From positions 1 to 64,000 of the forward strand of contig NW_027018066.1 of assembly GCF_032854445.1 (NCBI RefSeq): DNA of 64,000 nt, written 5' to 3'. Under the pieces are notes generated by a model that saw nothing but the letters and a program-made list of their open reading frames with translations, did no database searches and had not been told where the DNA came from. This document shows positions 36,803 through 50,200 of this stretch, piece by piece. Position 1 is the first letter of the stretch; each line of letters begins with the position of its first letter. A program made the position numbers and the translations under genes. The DNA is from Liolophura sinensis. Its lineage: Eukaryota; Mollusca; Polyplacophora; Chitonida; Chitonidae.

Positions 36803-39800
36803 TGGACTTAGAAGTAAGACAATTGCTGGGTGAGTTAAATGGGCTTAGCCCAAAGATTTGACGTCTTCAGGGCTACCGAAGGGCACATAACTTATAGTCA
36901 AAAGTTGAATATAGTAATGACCAGTCGCGATGGTACATATTACAGTGTAGCCGATTTCAATTACCAAAAAGACCAGGCAAAAATGCAAAAGTGGAAAAAC
37001 CGTTCCAGTGCTGCTGGTAAGAGGCTAATCCGACGTATTTTGTGACGAGAAATCGAATGGTGCAAACCGCGTTGCTCTCCGACCAACACTTTTGGCTGTA
37101 GCGACAATCGAATGATCATTGGTGTCATAATCACGTGCCCAGCAACGCCTCTTACTCCATGGAAACCAGGGAAATATGCAATTTTTTAAACAGCTGCCGA
37201 TGCCTTGCCCAATTCCGCATCTTTTGGCACCTTATTTATGTGTGTCAGTGTTTAAGTGTACTTTTTTTTTACAGCAGACTGTATCAAGTACATTGTGTTT
37301 TTTATGTACAAATGGTGTGGTTTTTCTACACGTGGATAAAGACATTGAGATTGTCTTGGACTTAGAAGTAAGACAATTGCTGGGTGAGTTAAATGGGCTT
37401 AGCCCAAAGATTTGACGTCTTCTGGGCTACCGAAGGGCACATAACATATAGTCAAAAGTTGAATATAGTAATGACCAGTCGCGATGGTACATAGTACAGT
37501 GTAGCCGATTTCAAATTAACAAAAAGACCAGGCAAAAATGCAAAAGTGGAAAAACTGTTCCAGTGCTGCTGGTAAGAGGCTTATCCGGCGTATTTTGTAA
37601 CGAGAAATCGAATGGTGCAAACCGCGTTGCTCTGCGACCAATACTTTTGGCTGTAGCGACAATTGAATGATTATTGATGTCATAGTCACGTGCCCAACAA
37701 CGGTTCTTACTCCATGGAAACCAGGGAAATTTGCAATTTTTAAAACAGCTGCCGATGCCTGGCCCAATTCCGCATCTTTTGGCACCTTATTTATGTGTGT
37801 CAGTGTTTAAGTGTACTTTTTACAGCAGACTGTATCTAGTACCTTGTGTTTTTTATGTACAAATGGTGTGGTTTTTCTACACGTAGATAAAGACATTGAG
37901 GTTGTCTTGGACTTAGAAGTAAGACAATTGCTGGATGAGTTAAATGGGCTTAGCCCAAAGATTTGACGTCTTCTGGGCTACCGAAGGGCACATAACTTAT
38001 AGTCAAAAGTTGAATATAGTAATGACCAGTCGCAATGGTACATAGTACAGTGTAGCTGATTTCAATTACCAAAAAGACCAGGCAAAAATGCAAAAGTGGA
38101 AAAACTGTTCCAGTGCTGCTGGTAAGAGGCTAATCCGACGTATTTTGTGACGAGAAATCGAATTGTGCAAACCGCGTTGCTCTCCGACCAATACTTTTGG
38201 CTGTAGCGACAATCGAATGATCATTGGTGTCATAATCAAGTGCCCAGCAACGGCTCTTACTCCATGGAAACCAGGGAAATATGCAATTTTTTAAACACCT
38301 GCCGATGCCTTGCCCAATTCCGCATCTTTTGGCACCTTATTTATGTGTGTCAGTGTTTAAGTGTACTTTTTACAGCAGACTGTATCAAGTACCTTGTGTT
38401 TTTTATGTACAAATGGTGTGGTTTTTCTACACGTAGATGAAGACATTGAGATTGTTATGGACTTAGAAGTAAGACAATTGCTGGGTGAGTTAAATTGGCT
38501 TATCCCAAAGATTTGACGTCTTCAGGGCTACCGAAGGGCACATAACTTATAGTCAAAAGTTGAATATAGTAATGACCAGTCGCGATGGTACATATTACAG
38601 TGTAGCCGATTTCAAATTAACAAAAAGACCAGGCAAAAATGCAAAAGTGGAAAAACCGTTCCAGTGCCGCTGGTAAGAGGCTAATCCGACGTATTTTGTG
38701 ACGAGAAATCGAATGGTGCAAACCGCGTTGCTCTCCGACCAATACTTTTGGCTGTAGCGACAATCGAATGATCATTGGTGTCATAATCACGTGCCCAGCA
38801 ACGGCTCTTACTCCATGGAAACCAGGGAAATATGCAATTTTTTAAACAGCTGCCGATGCCTTGCCCAATTCCGCATCTTTTAGAACCTTATTAATGTGGG
38901 TCAGTGTTTAAGTGTACTTTTTACAGCAGACTGTATCTAGTACCTTGTGTTTTTTATGTACAAATGGTGTGGTTTTTCTACACGTAGATAAAGACATTGA
39001 GATTGTCTTGGACTTAGAAGTAAGACAATTGCTGAGTGAGTTAAATTGGCTTAGCCCAAAGATTTGACGTCTTCAGGGCTACCGAAAGGCACATAACTTA
39101 TAGTCAAAAGTTGAATATAGTAATGACCAGTCGCGATGGTACATAGTACAGTGTAGCCGATTTCAATTAACAAAAAGACCAGGCAACAATGCAAAAGTGG
39201 AAAAACTGTTCCAGTGCTGCTGATAAGAGGCTAATCCGACGTATTTTGTGACGAGAAATCGAATGGTGCAAACCGCGTTGCTCTCCGACCATTACTTTTG
39301 GCTGTAGCGACAATTGAATGATCATTGATGTTATAGTCACCTACCCAACAACGGCTCTTACTCCATGGAAACCAGGGAAATATGCAATTTTTTAAACAGC
39401 TGCCGATGCCTTGCCCAATTCCGCATCTTTTGGCACCTTATTTATGTGTGTCAGTGTTTAAGTGTACTTTTTACAGCAGACTGTATCTAGTACCTTTTTT
39501 CTTTTACGTACAAATGGTGTGGTTTTTCTACACGTAGATAAAGACATTGAGATTGTCTTGGACTTAGAAGTAAGACAATTGCTGGGTGAGTTAAATGGGC
39601 TTAGCCCAAAGATTTGACGTCTTCAGGGCTACCGAAGGGCACATAACTTATAGTCAAAAGTTGAATATAGTAATGACCAGTCGCGATGGTACATATTACA
39701 GTGTAGCCGATTTCAATTACCAAAAAGACCAGGCAAAAATGCAAAAGTGGAAAAACCGTTCCAGTGCTGCTGGTAAGAGGCTAATCCGACGTATTTTGTG

Positions 39801-42800
39801 ACGAGAAATCGAATGGTGCAAACCGCGTTGCTCTCCGACCAACACTTTTGGCTGTAGCGACAATCGAATGATCATTGGTGTCATAATCACGTGCCCAGCA
39901 ACGCCTCTTACTCCATGGAAACCAGGGAAATATGCAATTTTTTAAACAGCTGCCGATGCCTTGCCCAATTCCGCATCTTTTGGCACCTTATTTATGTGTG
40001 TCAGTGTTTAAGTGTACTTTTTTTTTACAGCAGACTGTATCAAGTACATTGTGTTTTTTATGTACAAATGGTGTGGTTTTTCTACACGTGGATAAAGACA
40101 TTGAGATTGTCTTGGACTTAGAAGTAAGACAATTGCTGGGTGAGTTAAATGGGCTTAGCCCAAAGATTTGACGTCTTCTGGGCTACCGAAGGGCACATAA
40201 CATATAGTCAAAAGTTGAATATAGTAATGACCAGTCGCGATGGTACATAGTACAGTGTAGCCGATTTCAAATTAACAAAAAGACCAGGCAAAAATGCAAA
40301 AGTGGAAAAACTGTTCCAGTGCTGCTGGTAAGAGGCTTATCCGGCGTATTTTGTAACGAGAAATCGAATGGTGCAAACCGCGTTGCTCTGCGACCAATAC
40401 TTTTGGCTGTAGCGACAATTGAATGATTATTGATGTCATAGTCACGTGCCCAACAACGGTTCTTACTCCATGGAAACCAGGGAAATTTGCAATTTTTAAA
40501 ACAGCTGCCGATGCCTGGCCCAATTCCGCATCTTTTGGCACCTTATTTATGTGTGTCAGTGTTTAAGTGTACTTTTTACAGCAGACTGTATCTAGTACCT
40601 TGTGTTTTTTATGTACAAATGGTGTGGTTTTTCTACACGTAGATAAAGACATTGAGGTTGTCTTGGACTTAGAAGTAAGACAATTGCTGGATGAGTTAAA
40701 TGGGCTTAGCCCAAAGATTTGACGTCTTCTGGGCTACCGAAGGGCACATAACTTATAGTCAAAAGTTGAATATAGTAATGACCAGTCGCGATGGTACATA
40801 GTACAGTGTAGCTGATTTCAATTACCAAAAAGACCAGGCAAAAATGCAAAAGTGGAAAAACTGTTCCAGTGCTGCTGGTAAGAGGCTAATCCGACGTATT
40901 TTGTGACGAGAAATCGAATTGTGCAAACCGCGTTGCTCTCCGACCAATACTTTTGGCTGTAGCGACAATCGAATGATCATTGGTGTCATAATCAAGTGCC
41001 CAGCAACGGCTCTTACTCCATGGAAACCAGGGAAATATGCAATTTTTTAAACACCTGCCGATGCCTTGCCCAATTCCGCATCTTTTGGCACCTTATTTAT
41101 GTGTGTCAGTGTTTAAGTGTACTTTTTACAGCAGACTGTATCAAGTACCTTGTGTTTTTTATGTACAAATGGTGTGGTTTTTCTACACGTAGATGAAGAC
41201 ATTGAGATTGTTATGGACTTAGAAGTAAGACAATTGCTGGGTGAGTTAAATTGGCTTATCCCAAAGATTTGACGTCTTCAGGGCTACCGAAGGGCACATA
41301 ACTTATAGTCAAAAGTTGAATATAGTAATGACCAGTCGCGATGGTACATATTACAGTGTAGCCGATTTCAAATTAACAAAAAGACCAGGCAAAAATGCAA
41401 AAGTGGAAAAACCGTTCCAGTGCTGCTGGTAAGAGGCTAATCCGACGTATTTTGTGACGAGAAATCGAATGGTGCAAACCGCGTTGCTCTCCGACCAATA
41501 CTTTTGGCTGTAGCGACAATCGAATGATCATTGGTGTCATAATCACGTGCCCAGCAACGGCTCTTACTCCATGGAAACCAGGGAAATATGCAATTTTTTA
41601 AACAGCTGCCGATGCCTTGCCCAATTCCGCATCTTTTAGAACCTTATTAATGTGGGTCAGTGTTTAAGTGTACTTTTTACAGCAGACTGTATCTAGTACC
41701 TTGTGTTTTTTATGTACAAATGGTGTGGTTTTTCTACACGTAGATAAAGACATTGAGATTGTCTTGGACTTAGAAGTAAGACAATTGCTGAGTGAGTTAA
41801 ATTGGCTTAGCCCAAAGATTTGACGTCTTCAGGGCTACCGAAAGGCACATAACTTATAGTCAAAAGTTGAATATAGTAATGACCAGTCGCGATGGTACAT
41901 AGTACAGTGTAGCCGATTTCAATTAACAAAAAGACCAGGCAACAATGCAAAAGTGGAAAAACTGTTCCAGTGCTGCTGATAAGAGGCTAATCCGACGTAT
42001 TTTGTGACGAGAAATCGAATGGTGCAAACCGCGTTGCTCTCCGACCATTACTTTTGGCTGTAGCGACAATTGAATGATCATTGATGTTATAGTCACCTAC
42101 CCAACAACGGCTCTTACTCCATGGAAACCAGGGAAATATGCAATTTTTTAAACAGCTGCCGATGCCTTGCCCAATTCCGCATCTTTTGGCACCTTATTTA
42201 TGTGTGTCAGTGTTTAAGTGTACTTTTTACAGCAGACTGTATCTAGTACCTTTTTTCTTTTACGTACAAATGGTGTGGTTTTTCTACACGTAGATAAAGA
42301 CATTGAGATTGTCTTGGACTTAGAAGTAAGACAATTGCTGGGTGAGTTAAATGGGCTTAGCCCAAAGATTTGACGTCTTCAGGGCTACCGAAGGGCACAT
42401 AACTTATAGTCAAAAGTTGAATATAGTAATGACCAGTCGCGATGGTACATATTACAGTGTAGCCGATTTCAATCACCAAAAAGACCAGGCAAAAATGCAA
42501 AAGTGGAAAAACCGTTCCAGTGCTGCTGGTAAGAGGCTAATCCGACGTATTTTGTGACGAGAAATCGAATGGTGCAAACCGCGTTGCTCTCCGACCAACA
42601 CTTTTGGCTGTAGCGACAATCGAATGATCATTGGTGTCATAATCACGTGCCCAGCAACGCCTCTTACTCCATGGAAACCAGGGAAATATGCAATTTTTTA
42701 AACAGCTGCCGATGCCTTGCCCAATTCCGCATCTTTTGGCACCTTATTTATGTGTGTCAGTGTTTAAGTGTACTTTTTTTTTACAGCAGACTGTATCAAG

Positions 42801-43915
42801 TACATTGTGTTTTTTATGTACAAATGGTGTGGTTTTTCTACACGTAGATAAAGACATTGAGATTGTCTTGGACTTAGAAGTAAGACAATTGCTGGGTGAG
42901 TTAAATGGGCTTAGCCCAAAGATTTGACGTCTTCTGGGCTACCGAAGGGCACATAACATATAGTCAAAAGTTGAATATAGTAATGACCAGTCGCGATGGT
43001 ACATAGTACAGTGTAGCCGATTTCAAATTAACAAAAAGACCAGGCAAAAATGCAAAAGTGGAAAAACTGTTCCAGTGCTGCTGGTAAGAGGCTTATCCGG
43101 CGTATTTTGTAACGAGAAATCGAATGGTGCAAACCGCGTTGCTCTGCGACCAATACTTTTGGCTGTAGCGACAATTGAATGATTATTGATGTCATAGTCA
43201 CGTGCCCAACAACGGTTCTTACTCCATGGAAACCAGGGAAATTTGCAATTTTTAAAACAGCTGCCGATGCCTGGCCCAATTCCGCATCTTTTGGCACCTT
43301 ATTTATGTGTGTCAGTGTTTAAGTGTACTTTTTACAGCAGACTGTATCTAGTACCTTGTGTTTTTTATGTACAAATGGTGTGGTTTTTCTACACGTAGAT
43401 AAAGACATTGAGGTTGTCTTGGACTTAGAAGTAAGACAATTGCTGGATGAGTTAAATGGGCTTAGCCCAAAGATTTGACGTCTTCTGGGCTACCGAAGGG
43501 CACATAACTTATAGTCAAAAGTTGAATATAGTAATGACCAGTCGCAATGGTACATAGTACAGTGTAGCTGATTTCAATTACCAAAAAGACCAGGCAAAAA
43601 TGCAAAAGTGGAAAAACTGTTCCAGTGCTGCTGGTAAGAGGCTAATCCGACGTATTTTGTGACGAGAAATCGAATTGTGCAAACCGCGTTGCTCTCCGAC
43701 CAATACTTTTGGCTGTAGCGACAATCGAATGATCATTGGTGTCATAATCAAGTGCCCAGCAACGGCTCTTACTCCATGGAAACCAGGGAAATATGCAATT
43801 TTTTAAACACCTGCCGATGCCTTGCCCAATTCCGCATCTTTTGGCACCTTATTTATGTGTGTCAGTGTTTAAGTGTACTTTTTACAGCAGACTGTATCAA
43901 GTACCTTGTGTTTTT
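36803..43915 (+). repeat. R pentamer HOR, 2,756-bp period, ~2.6 copies
   Basis: Five monomers repeat as a unit. Anchors 37157, 37712, 38262, 38813 and 39363 recur at 39913, 40468, 41018, 41569 and 42119, and again at 42669, 43224 and 43774, always +2,756 bp. The first monomer of each unit carries an expanded T9 tract (at 37262, 40018 and 42774), making it 555 bp. Other markers are TTATCCGGCG, CTCTGCGACC, AACAACGGTTCTT, AATCAAGTGCCC, TTGGCTTATCCC and ACCTTTTTTCTTTTACG. I see only isolated substitutions between copies, such as CGTGGATAAAG becoming CGTAGATAAAG in copy 3, GCAATGG/GCGATGG near 38032/40788, and CAATTACC/CAATCACC near 39717/42473. Copy 3 loses the match near 43,915. Confidence 0.95.
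37262..37270 (+). other. Expanded T9 tract marking a monomer lineage
   Basis: Normal monomers read GTACTTTTTACAG (T5). Here the tract is T9, as at about 40018, 42774 and 47185, while anchors 50385 and 56995 carry T4-A-T5 at the same place. The change accounts for the 555-556 bp spacings. It links the pentamer's first monomer with position 6 of the hexamer, since both also share CAAGTACATTG. Confidence 0.85.
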
Positions 43916-46900
43916 TATGTCAAATGGTGTGGTTTTTCTACACGTAGATGAAGACATTGAGATTGTTATGGACCTAGAAGTAAGACAATTGCTGGGTGAG
44001 TTAAATGGGCTTAGCCCAAATATTTGACGTCTTCAGGGCTACCGAAGGGCACATAACTTATAGTCAAAAGTTGAATATAGTAATGACCAGTCGCGATGGT
44101 ACATATTACAGTGTAGCCGATTTCAAATTAACAAAAAGACCAGGCAAAAATGCAAAAGTGGAAAAACCGTTCCAGTGCCGCTGGTAAGAGGCTAATCCGA
44201 CGTATTTTGTGACGAGAAATCGAATGGTGCAAACCGCGTTGCTCTCCGACCAATACTTTTGGCTGTAGCGACAATCGAATGATCATTGGTGTCATAATCA
44301 CGTGCCCAGCAACGGCTCTTACTCCATGGAAACCAGGGAAATATGCAATTTTTTAAACAGCTGCCGATGCCTTGCCCAATTCCGCATCTTTTAGAACCTT
44401 ATTAATGTGGGTCAGTGTTTAAGTGTACTTTTTACAGCAGACTGTATCTAGTACCTTGTGTTTTTTATGTACAAATGGTGTGGTTTTTCTACACGTAGAT
44501 AAAATCATTGAGGTTGTCTTGGACTTAAAAGTAAGACAATTGCTGGGTGAGTTAAATGGGCTTAGCCCAAAGATTTGACGTCTTCTGGGCTACCGAAGGG
44601 CACATAACTTATAGTCAAAAGTTGAATATAGTAATGACCAGTCGCGATGGTACATATTACAGTGTAGCCGATTTCAATAACCAAAAAGAGCAGGCAAAAA
44701 ATGCAAAAGTGGAAAAACCGTTCCAGTGCTGCTGGTAAGAGGCTAATCCGACGTATTTTGTGACGAGAAATCGAATGGTGCAAACCGCGTTGATCCCCGA
44801 CCAACACTTTTGGCTGTAGCGACAATCGAATGATCATTGGTGTCATAATCACGTGCCCAGCAACGCCTCTTACTCCATGGAAACCAGGGAAATATGCAAT
44901 TTTTTAAACAGCTGCCGATGCCTTGCCCAATTCCGCATCTTTTAGAACCTTATTGATGTGGGTCAGTGATCAGTTGTACTTTTTACAGCAGACTGTATCT
45001 AGTACCTTGTGTTTTTTATGTACAAATGGTGTGGTTTTTCTACAAGTAGATAAAGACATTGAGGTTGTCTTGGACTTAGAAGTAAGACAATTGCTGGGTG
45101 AGTTAAATGGGCTTAGCCCAGAGATTTGACGTCTTCTGGGCTACCGAAGGGCACATAACATATAGTCAAAAGTTGAATATCAGTAATGACCAGTCGCGAT
45201 GGTACATAGTACAGTGTAGCCGATTTCAATTAACAAAAAGACCAGGCAACAATGCAAAAGTGGAAAAACTGTTCCAGTGCTGCTGATAAGAGGCTAATCC
45301 GACGTATTTTGTGACGAGAAATCGAATGGTGCAAACCGCGTTGCTCCCCGACCATTACTTTTGGCTGTAGCGACAATTGAATGATCATTGATGTTATAGT
45401 CACGTACCCAACAACGGCTCTTACTCCATGGAAACCAGGGAAATATGCAATTTTTTAAACAGCTGCCGATGCCTTGCCCAATTCCGCATTTTTTGGCACC
45501 TTATTTATGTGTGTCAGTGTTTAAGTGTACTTTTTACAGCACACTGTATCTAGTACCTTTTTTCTTTTATGTACAAATGGTGTGGTTTTTCTACACGTAG
45601 ATAAAGACATTGAGATTGTCTTGGACTTAGAAGTAAGACAATTGCTGGATGAGTTAAATGGGCTTAGCCCAAAGATTTGACGTCTTCTGGGCTACCGAAG
45701 GGCACATAACATATAGTCAAAAGTTGAATATAGTAATGACCAGTCGCGATGGTACATAGTACAGTGTAGCCGATTTCAAATTAACAAAAAGACCAGGCAA
45801 AAATGTAAAAGTGGAAAAACTGTTCCAGTGCTGCTGGTAAGAGGCTTATCCGACGTATTTTGTGACGAGAAATCGAATGGTGCAAACCGCGTTGCTCTCC
45901 GACCAATACTTTTGGCTGTAGCGACAATCGAATGATCATTGGTGTCATAATCACGTGCCCAGCAACGGCTCTTACTCCATGGAAACCAGGGAAATTTGGA
46001 ATTTTTCAAACAGCTGCCGATGCCCTGGCCCAATTCCGCATCTTTTGGCACCTTATTTATGTGTGTCAGTGTTTAAGTGTACTTTTTACAGCAGACTGTA
46101 TCAAGTACCTTGTGTTTTTTATGTACAAATGGTGTGGTTTTTCTACACGTAGATAAAGACATTGAGATTGTCTTGGACTTAGAAGTAAGACAATTGCTGG
46201 GTGAGTTAAATGGGCTTAGCCCAGAGATTTGACGTCTTCAGGGCTACCGAAAGGCACATAACTTATAGTCAAAAGTTGAATATAGTAATGACCAGTCGGG
46301 ATGGTACATAGTACAGTGTAGCCGATTTCAATTAACAAAAAGACCAGGCAAAAATGCAAAAGTGGAAAAACTGTTCCAGTGCTGCTGGTAAGAGGCTTAT
46401 CCGACGTATTTTGTGACGAGAAATCGAATGGTGCAAACCGCGTTGCTTTCCGACCAATACTTTTGGCTGTAGCGACAATCGAATGATCATTGGTGTCATA
46501 ATCACGTGCCCAGCAACGGCTCTTACTCCATGGAAACCAGGGAAATATGCAATTTTTTAAACAGCTGCCGATGCCTTGCCCAATTCCGCATCTTTTAGAA
46601 CCTTATTGATGTGTGGGTCAGTGATCAGTTGTACTTTTTACAGCAGACTGTATCTAGTACCTTGTGTTTTTTATGTACAAATGGTGTGGTTTTTCTACAC
46701 GTAGATAAAGACATTGAGATTGTCTTGGACTTAGAATTAAGACAATTGCTGGGTGAGTTAAATGGCCTTAGCCCAAAGATTTAACGTCTCTGGGCTACCG
46801 AAGGGCACATAACTTATATTCAAAAGTTGAATATAGTAATGACCAGTCGGGATGGTACATAGTACAGTGTAGCCGATTTCAATTACCAAAAAGACCAGGC

Positions 46901-47299
46901 AAAAATGCAAAAGTGGGAAAAAATGTTCCAGTGCCGCTGTTAAGAGCCTAATCCGACGTATTTTGTAACGAGAAATCGAATGGTGCAAACCGCGTTGCTC
47001 TCCGACCAATACTTTTGGCTGTAGCGACAATTGAATGATCATTGGTGTCATAGTCACGTGCCAGCAAACGGCTCTTACTCCATGGAAACCAGGGAAATTT
47101 GCAATTTTTTAAAAAGCTGCCGATGCCTGGCCCAATTCTGCATCTTTTGGCACCTTATTTATGTGTGTCAGTGTTTAAGTGTACTTTTTTTTTACAGCAG
47201 ATTGTATCAAGTACATTGTGTTTTTTATGTACAAATGGTGTGGTTTTTCTACAAGTAGATAAAGACATTGAGATTGTCTTGGACTTAGAAGTAAGACAA
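43916..47299 (+). repeat. R monomers between pentamer and hexamer HORs
   Basis: Anchors 44324, 44875, 45426, 45977, 46528 and 47080. Unit 44324 has the rare AAAATCATTGAGG and ACTTAAAAGTAAG, shared with 60854. Unit 45426 has ACCTTTTTTCTTTTATG and GTTATAGTCACGTACCC, shared with 53692 and 61954. Unit 45977 has GAAATTTGGAATTTTTCAAAC, shared with 62505. Unit 47080 has the T9 tract and CAAGTACATTG of the pentamer's first monomer. Indels rise after about 46.6 kb. No gene is seen. Confidence 0.85.
45190..46930 (+). repeat. ~1.74-kb R block repeated 30 monomers (16.53 kb) downstream (copy 1)
   Basis: This block matches 61720-63457 at 16,527-16,528 bp. Shared markers in order are CAACAATGC, GCTGATAAGAGG, CGACCATTACT, GTTATAGTCACGTACCC, ACCTTTTTTCTTTT, CTGGATGAG, GGAATTTTTCAAACAG, GTCGGGATGG, GCTTTCCGACC, TTAGAATTAAGAC, GATTTAACG and GCCGCTGTTAAGAG. 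It lies on the left side of the hexamer/dodecamer domain and its partner lies on the right. Identity is patchy further left (44.38-45.19 kb). Confidence 0.8.
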
Positions 47300-50200
47300 T
47301 TGCTGGGTGAGTTAAATGGGCTTAGCCCAAAGATTTGACGTCTTCTGGGCTACCGAAGGGCACATAACATATAGTCAAAAGTTGAATATAGTAATGACCA
47401 GTCGCGATGGTACATAGTACAGTGTAGCCGATTTCAAATTAACAAAAAGACCAGGCAAAAATGTAAAAGTGGAAAAACTGTTCCCAGTGCTGCTGGTAAG
47501 AGGCTAATCCGACGTATTTTGTGACGAGAAATCGAATGGTGCAAACCGCGTTGATCTCCGACCAATACTTTTGGCTGTAGCGACAATTGAATGATCATTG
47601 GTGTCATAGTCACGTGCCCAGCAACGGCTCTTACTCCATGGAAACCAGGGAAATTTGCAATTTTTTAATCAGCTGCCGATGCCTGTCCAATTCCGCATCT
47701 TTTGGCACCTTAATTATGTGTGTCAGTGTTTAAGTGTACTTTTTACAGCAGACTGTATCTAGTACCTTGTGTTTTTTATGTACAAATGGTGTGGTTTTTC
47801 TACACGTAGATAAAGACATTGAGATTGTCTTGGACTTAGAATTAAGACAATTGCTGGGTGAGTTAAATGGGCTTAGCCAAAGATTTAACGTCTTCTGGGC
47901 TACCGAAGGGCACATAACTTATAGTCAAAAGTTGAATATAGTAATGACCAATCGGAATGGTACATAGTACAGTGTAGCCGATTTCAATTACAAAAAGACC
48001 AGGCAAAAATGCAAAAGTGGAAAAACCGTTCCAGTGCCGCTGTTAAGAGGCTAATCCGACGTATTTTGTAACGAGAAATCGAATGGTGCAAACCGCGTTG
48101 CTCTCCGACCAATACTTTTGCTGTAGCGACAATTGAATGATCATTGGTGTCATAGTCACGTGCCCAGCAACGGCTCTTACTCCATGGAAACCAGGGAAAT
48201 TTGCAATTTTTTAAAAAGCTGCCGATGCCTGGCCCAATTCCGCATCTTTTGGCACCTTATTTATGTGTGTCAGTGTTTAAGTGTACTTTTTACAGCAGAC
48301 TGTATCAAGTACCTTGTGTTTTTTATGTACAAATGGTGTGGTTTTTTCTACACGTAGATGAAGACATTGAGATTGTTATGGACTTAGAAGTAAGACAATT
48401 GCTGGGTGAGTTAAATGAGCTTAGCCCAAAGATTTGACGTCTTCAGGGCTACCGAAGGGCACATAACTTATAGTCAAAAGTTGAATATAGTAATGACCAG
48501 TCGCGATGGTACATATTACAGTGTAGCCGATTTCAATAACCAAAAAGACCAGGCAAAAATGCAAAGTGGAAAAACCGTTCCAGTGCTGCTGGTAAGAGGC
48601 TAATCCGGACGTATTTTGTGACGAGAAATCGAATGGTGCAAACCGCGTTGCTCTCCGACCAACACTTTTGGCTGTAGCGACAATCGAATGATCATTGGTG
48701 TCATAATCACGTGCCCAGCAACGCCTCTTACTCCATGGAAACCAGGGAAATATGCAATTTTTTAAACAGCTGCCGATGCCTTGCCCAATTCCGCATCTTT
48801 TAGAACCTTATTGATGTGGGTCAGTGATCAGTTGTACTTTTTACAGCAGACTGTATCTAGTACCTTGTGTTTTTTATGTACAAATGGTGTGGTTTTTCTA
48901 CAAGTAGATAAAGACATTGAGGTTGTCTTGGACTTAGAAGTAAGACAATAATTGCTGGGTGAGTTAAATGGGCTTAGCCCAGAGATTTGACGTCTTCTGG
49001 GCTACCGAAGGGCACATAACATATAGTCAAAAGTTGAATATAGTAATGACCAGTCGCGATGGTACATAGTACAGTGTAGCTGTTTCAAATAACAAAAGAC
49101 CAGGCAAAAATGTAAAAGTGGAAAAACTGTTCCAGTGCTGCTGGTAAGAGGCTTATCCGACGTATTTTGTGACGAGAAATCGAATGGTGCAAACCGCGTT
49201 GCTCTCCGACCAATACTTTTGGCTGTAGCGACAATTGAATGATCATTGGTGTCATAGTCACGTGCCCAGCAACGGCTCTTACTCCATGGAAACCAGGGAA
49301 ATATGCAATTTTTTAAAAAGCTGCCGATGCCTGGCCCAATTCCGCATCTTTTGGCACCTTATTTATGTGTGTCAGTGTTTAAGTGTACTTTTTACAGCAG
49401 ACTGTATCAAGTACCTTGTGTTTTTTATGTACAAATGGTGTGGTTTTTCTACACGTAGATGAAGACATTGAGATTGTTATGGACTTAGAAGTAAGACAAT
49501 TGCTGGGTGAGTTAAATGAGCTTAGCCCAAAGATTTGACGTCTTCAGGGCTACCGAAGGGCACATAACTTATAGTCAAAAGTTGAATATAGTAATGACCA
49601 GTCGCGATGGTACATATTACAGTGTAGCCGATTTCAATAACCAAAAAGAGCAGGCAAAAATGCAAAAGTGGAAAAACCGTTCCAGTGCTGCTGGTAAGAG
49701 GCTAATCCGACGTATTTTGTGACGAGAAATCGAATGGTGCAAACCGCGTTGCTCCCCGACCAACACTTTTGGCTGTAGCGACAATCGAATGATCATTGGT
49801 GTCATAATCACGTGCCCAGCAACGCCTCTTACTCCATGGAAACCAGGGAAATATGCAATTTTTTAAACAGCTGCCGATGCCTTGCCCAATTCCGCATCTT
49901 TTAGAACCTTATTGATGTGGGTCAGTGATCAGTTGTACTTTTTACAGCAGACTGTATCTAGTACCTTGTGTTTTTTATGTACAAATGGTGTGGTTTTTCT
50001 ACAAGTAGATAAAGACATTGAGGTTGTCTTGGACTTAGAAGTAAGACAATTGCTGGGTGAGTTAAATGGGCTTAGCCCAGAGATTTGACGTCTTCTGGGC
50101 TACCGAAGGGCACATAACATATAGTCAAAAGTTGAATATAGTAATGACCAGTCGCGATGGTACATAGTACAGTGTAGCTGATTTCAAATTAACAAAAAGA

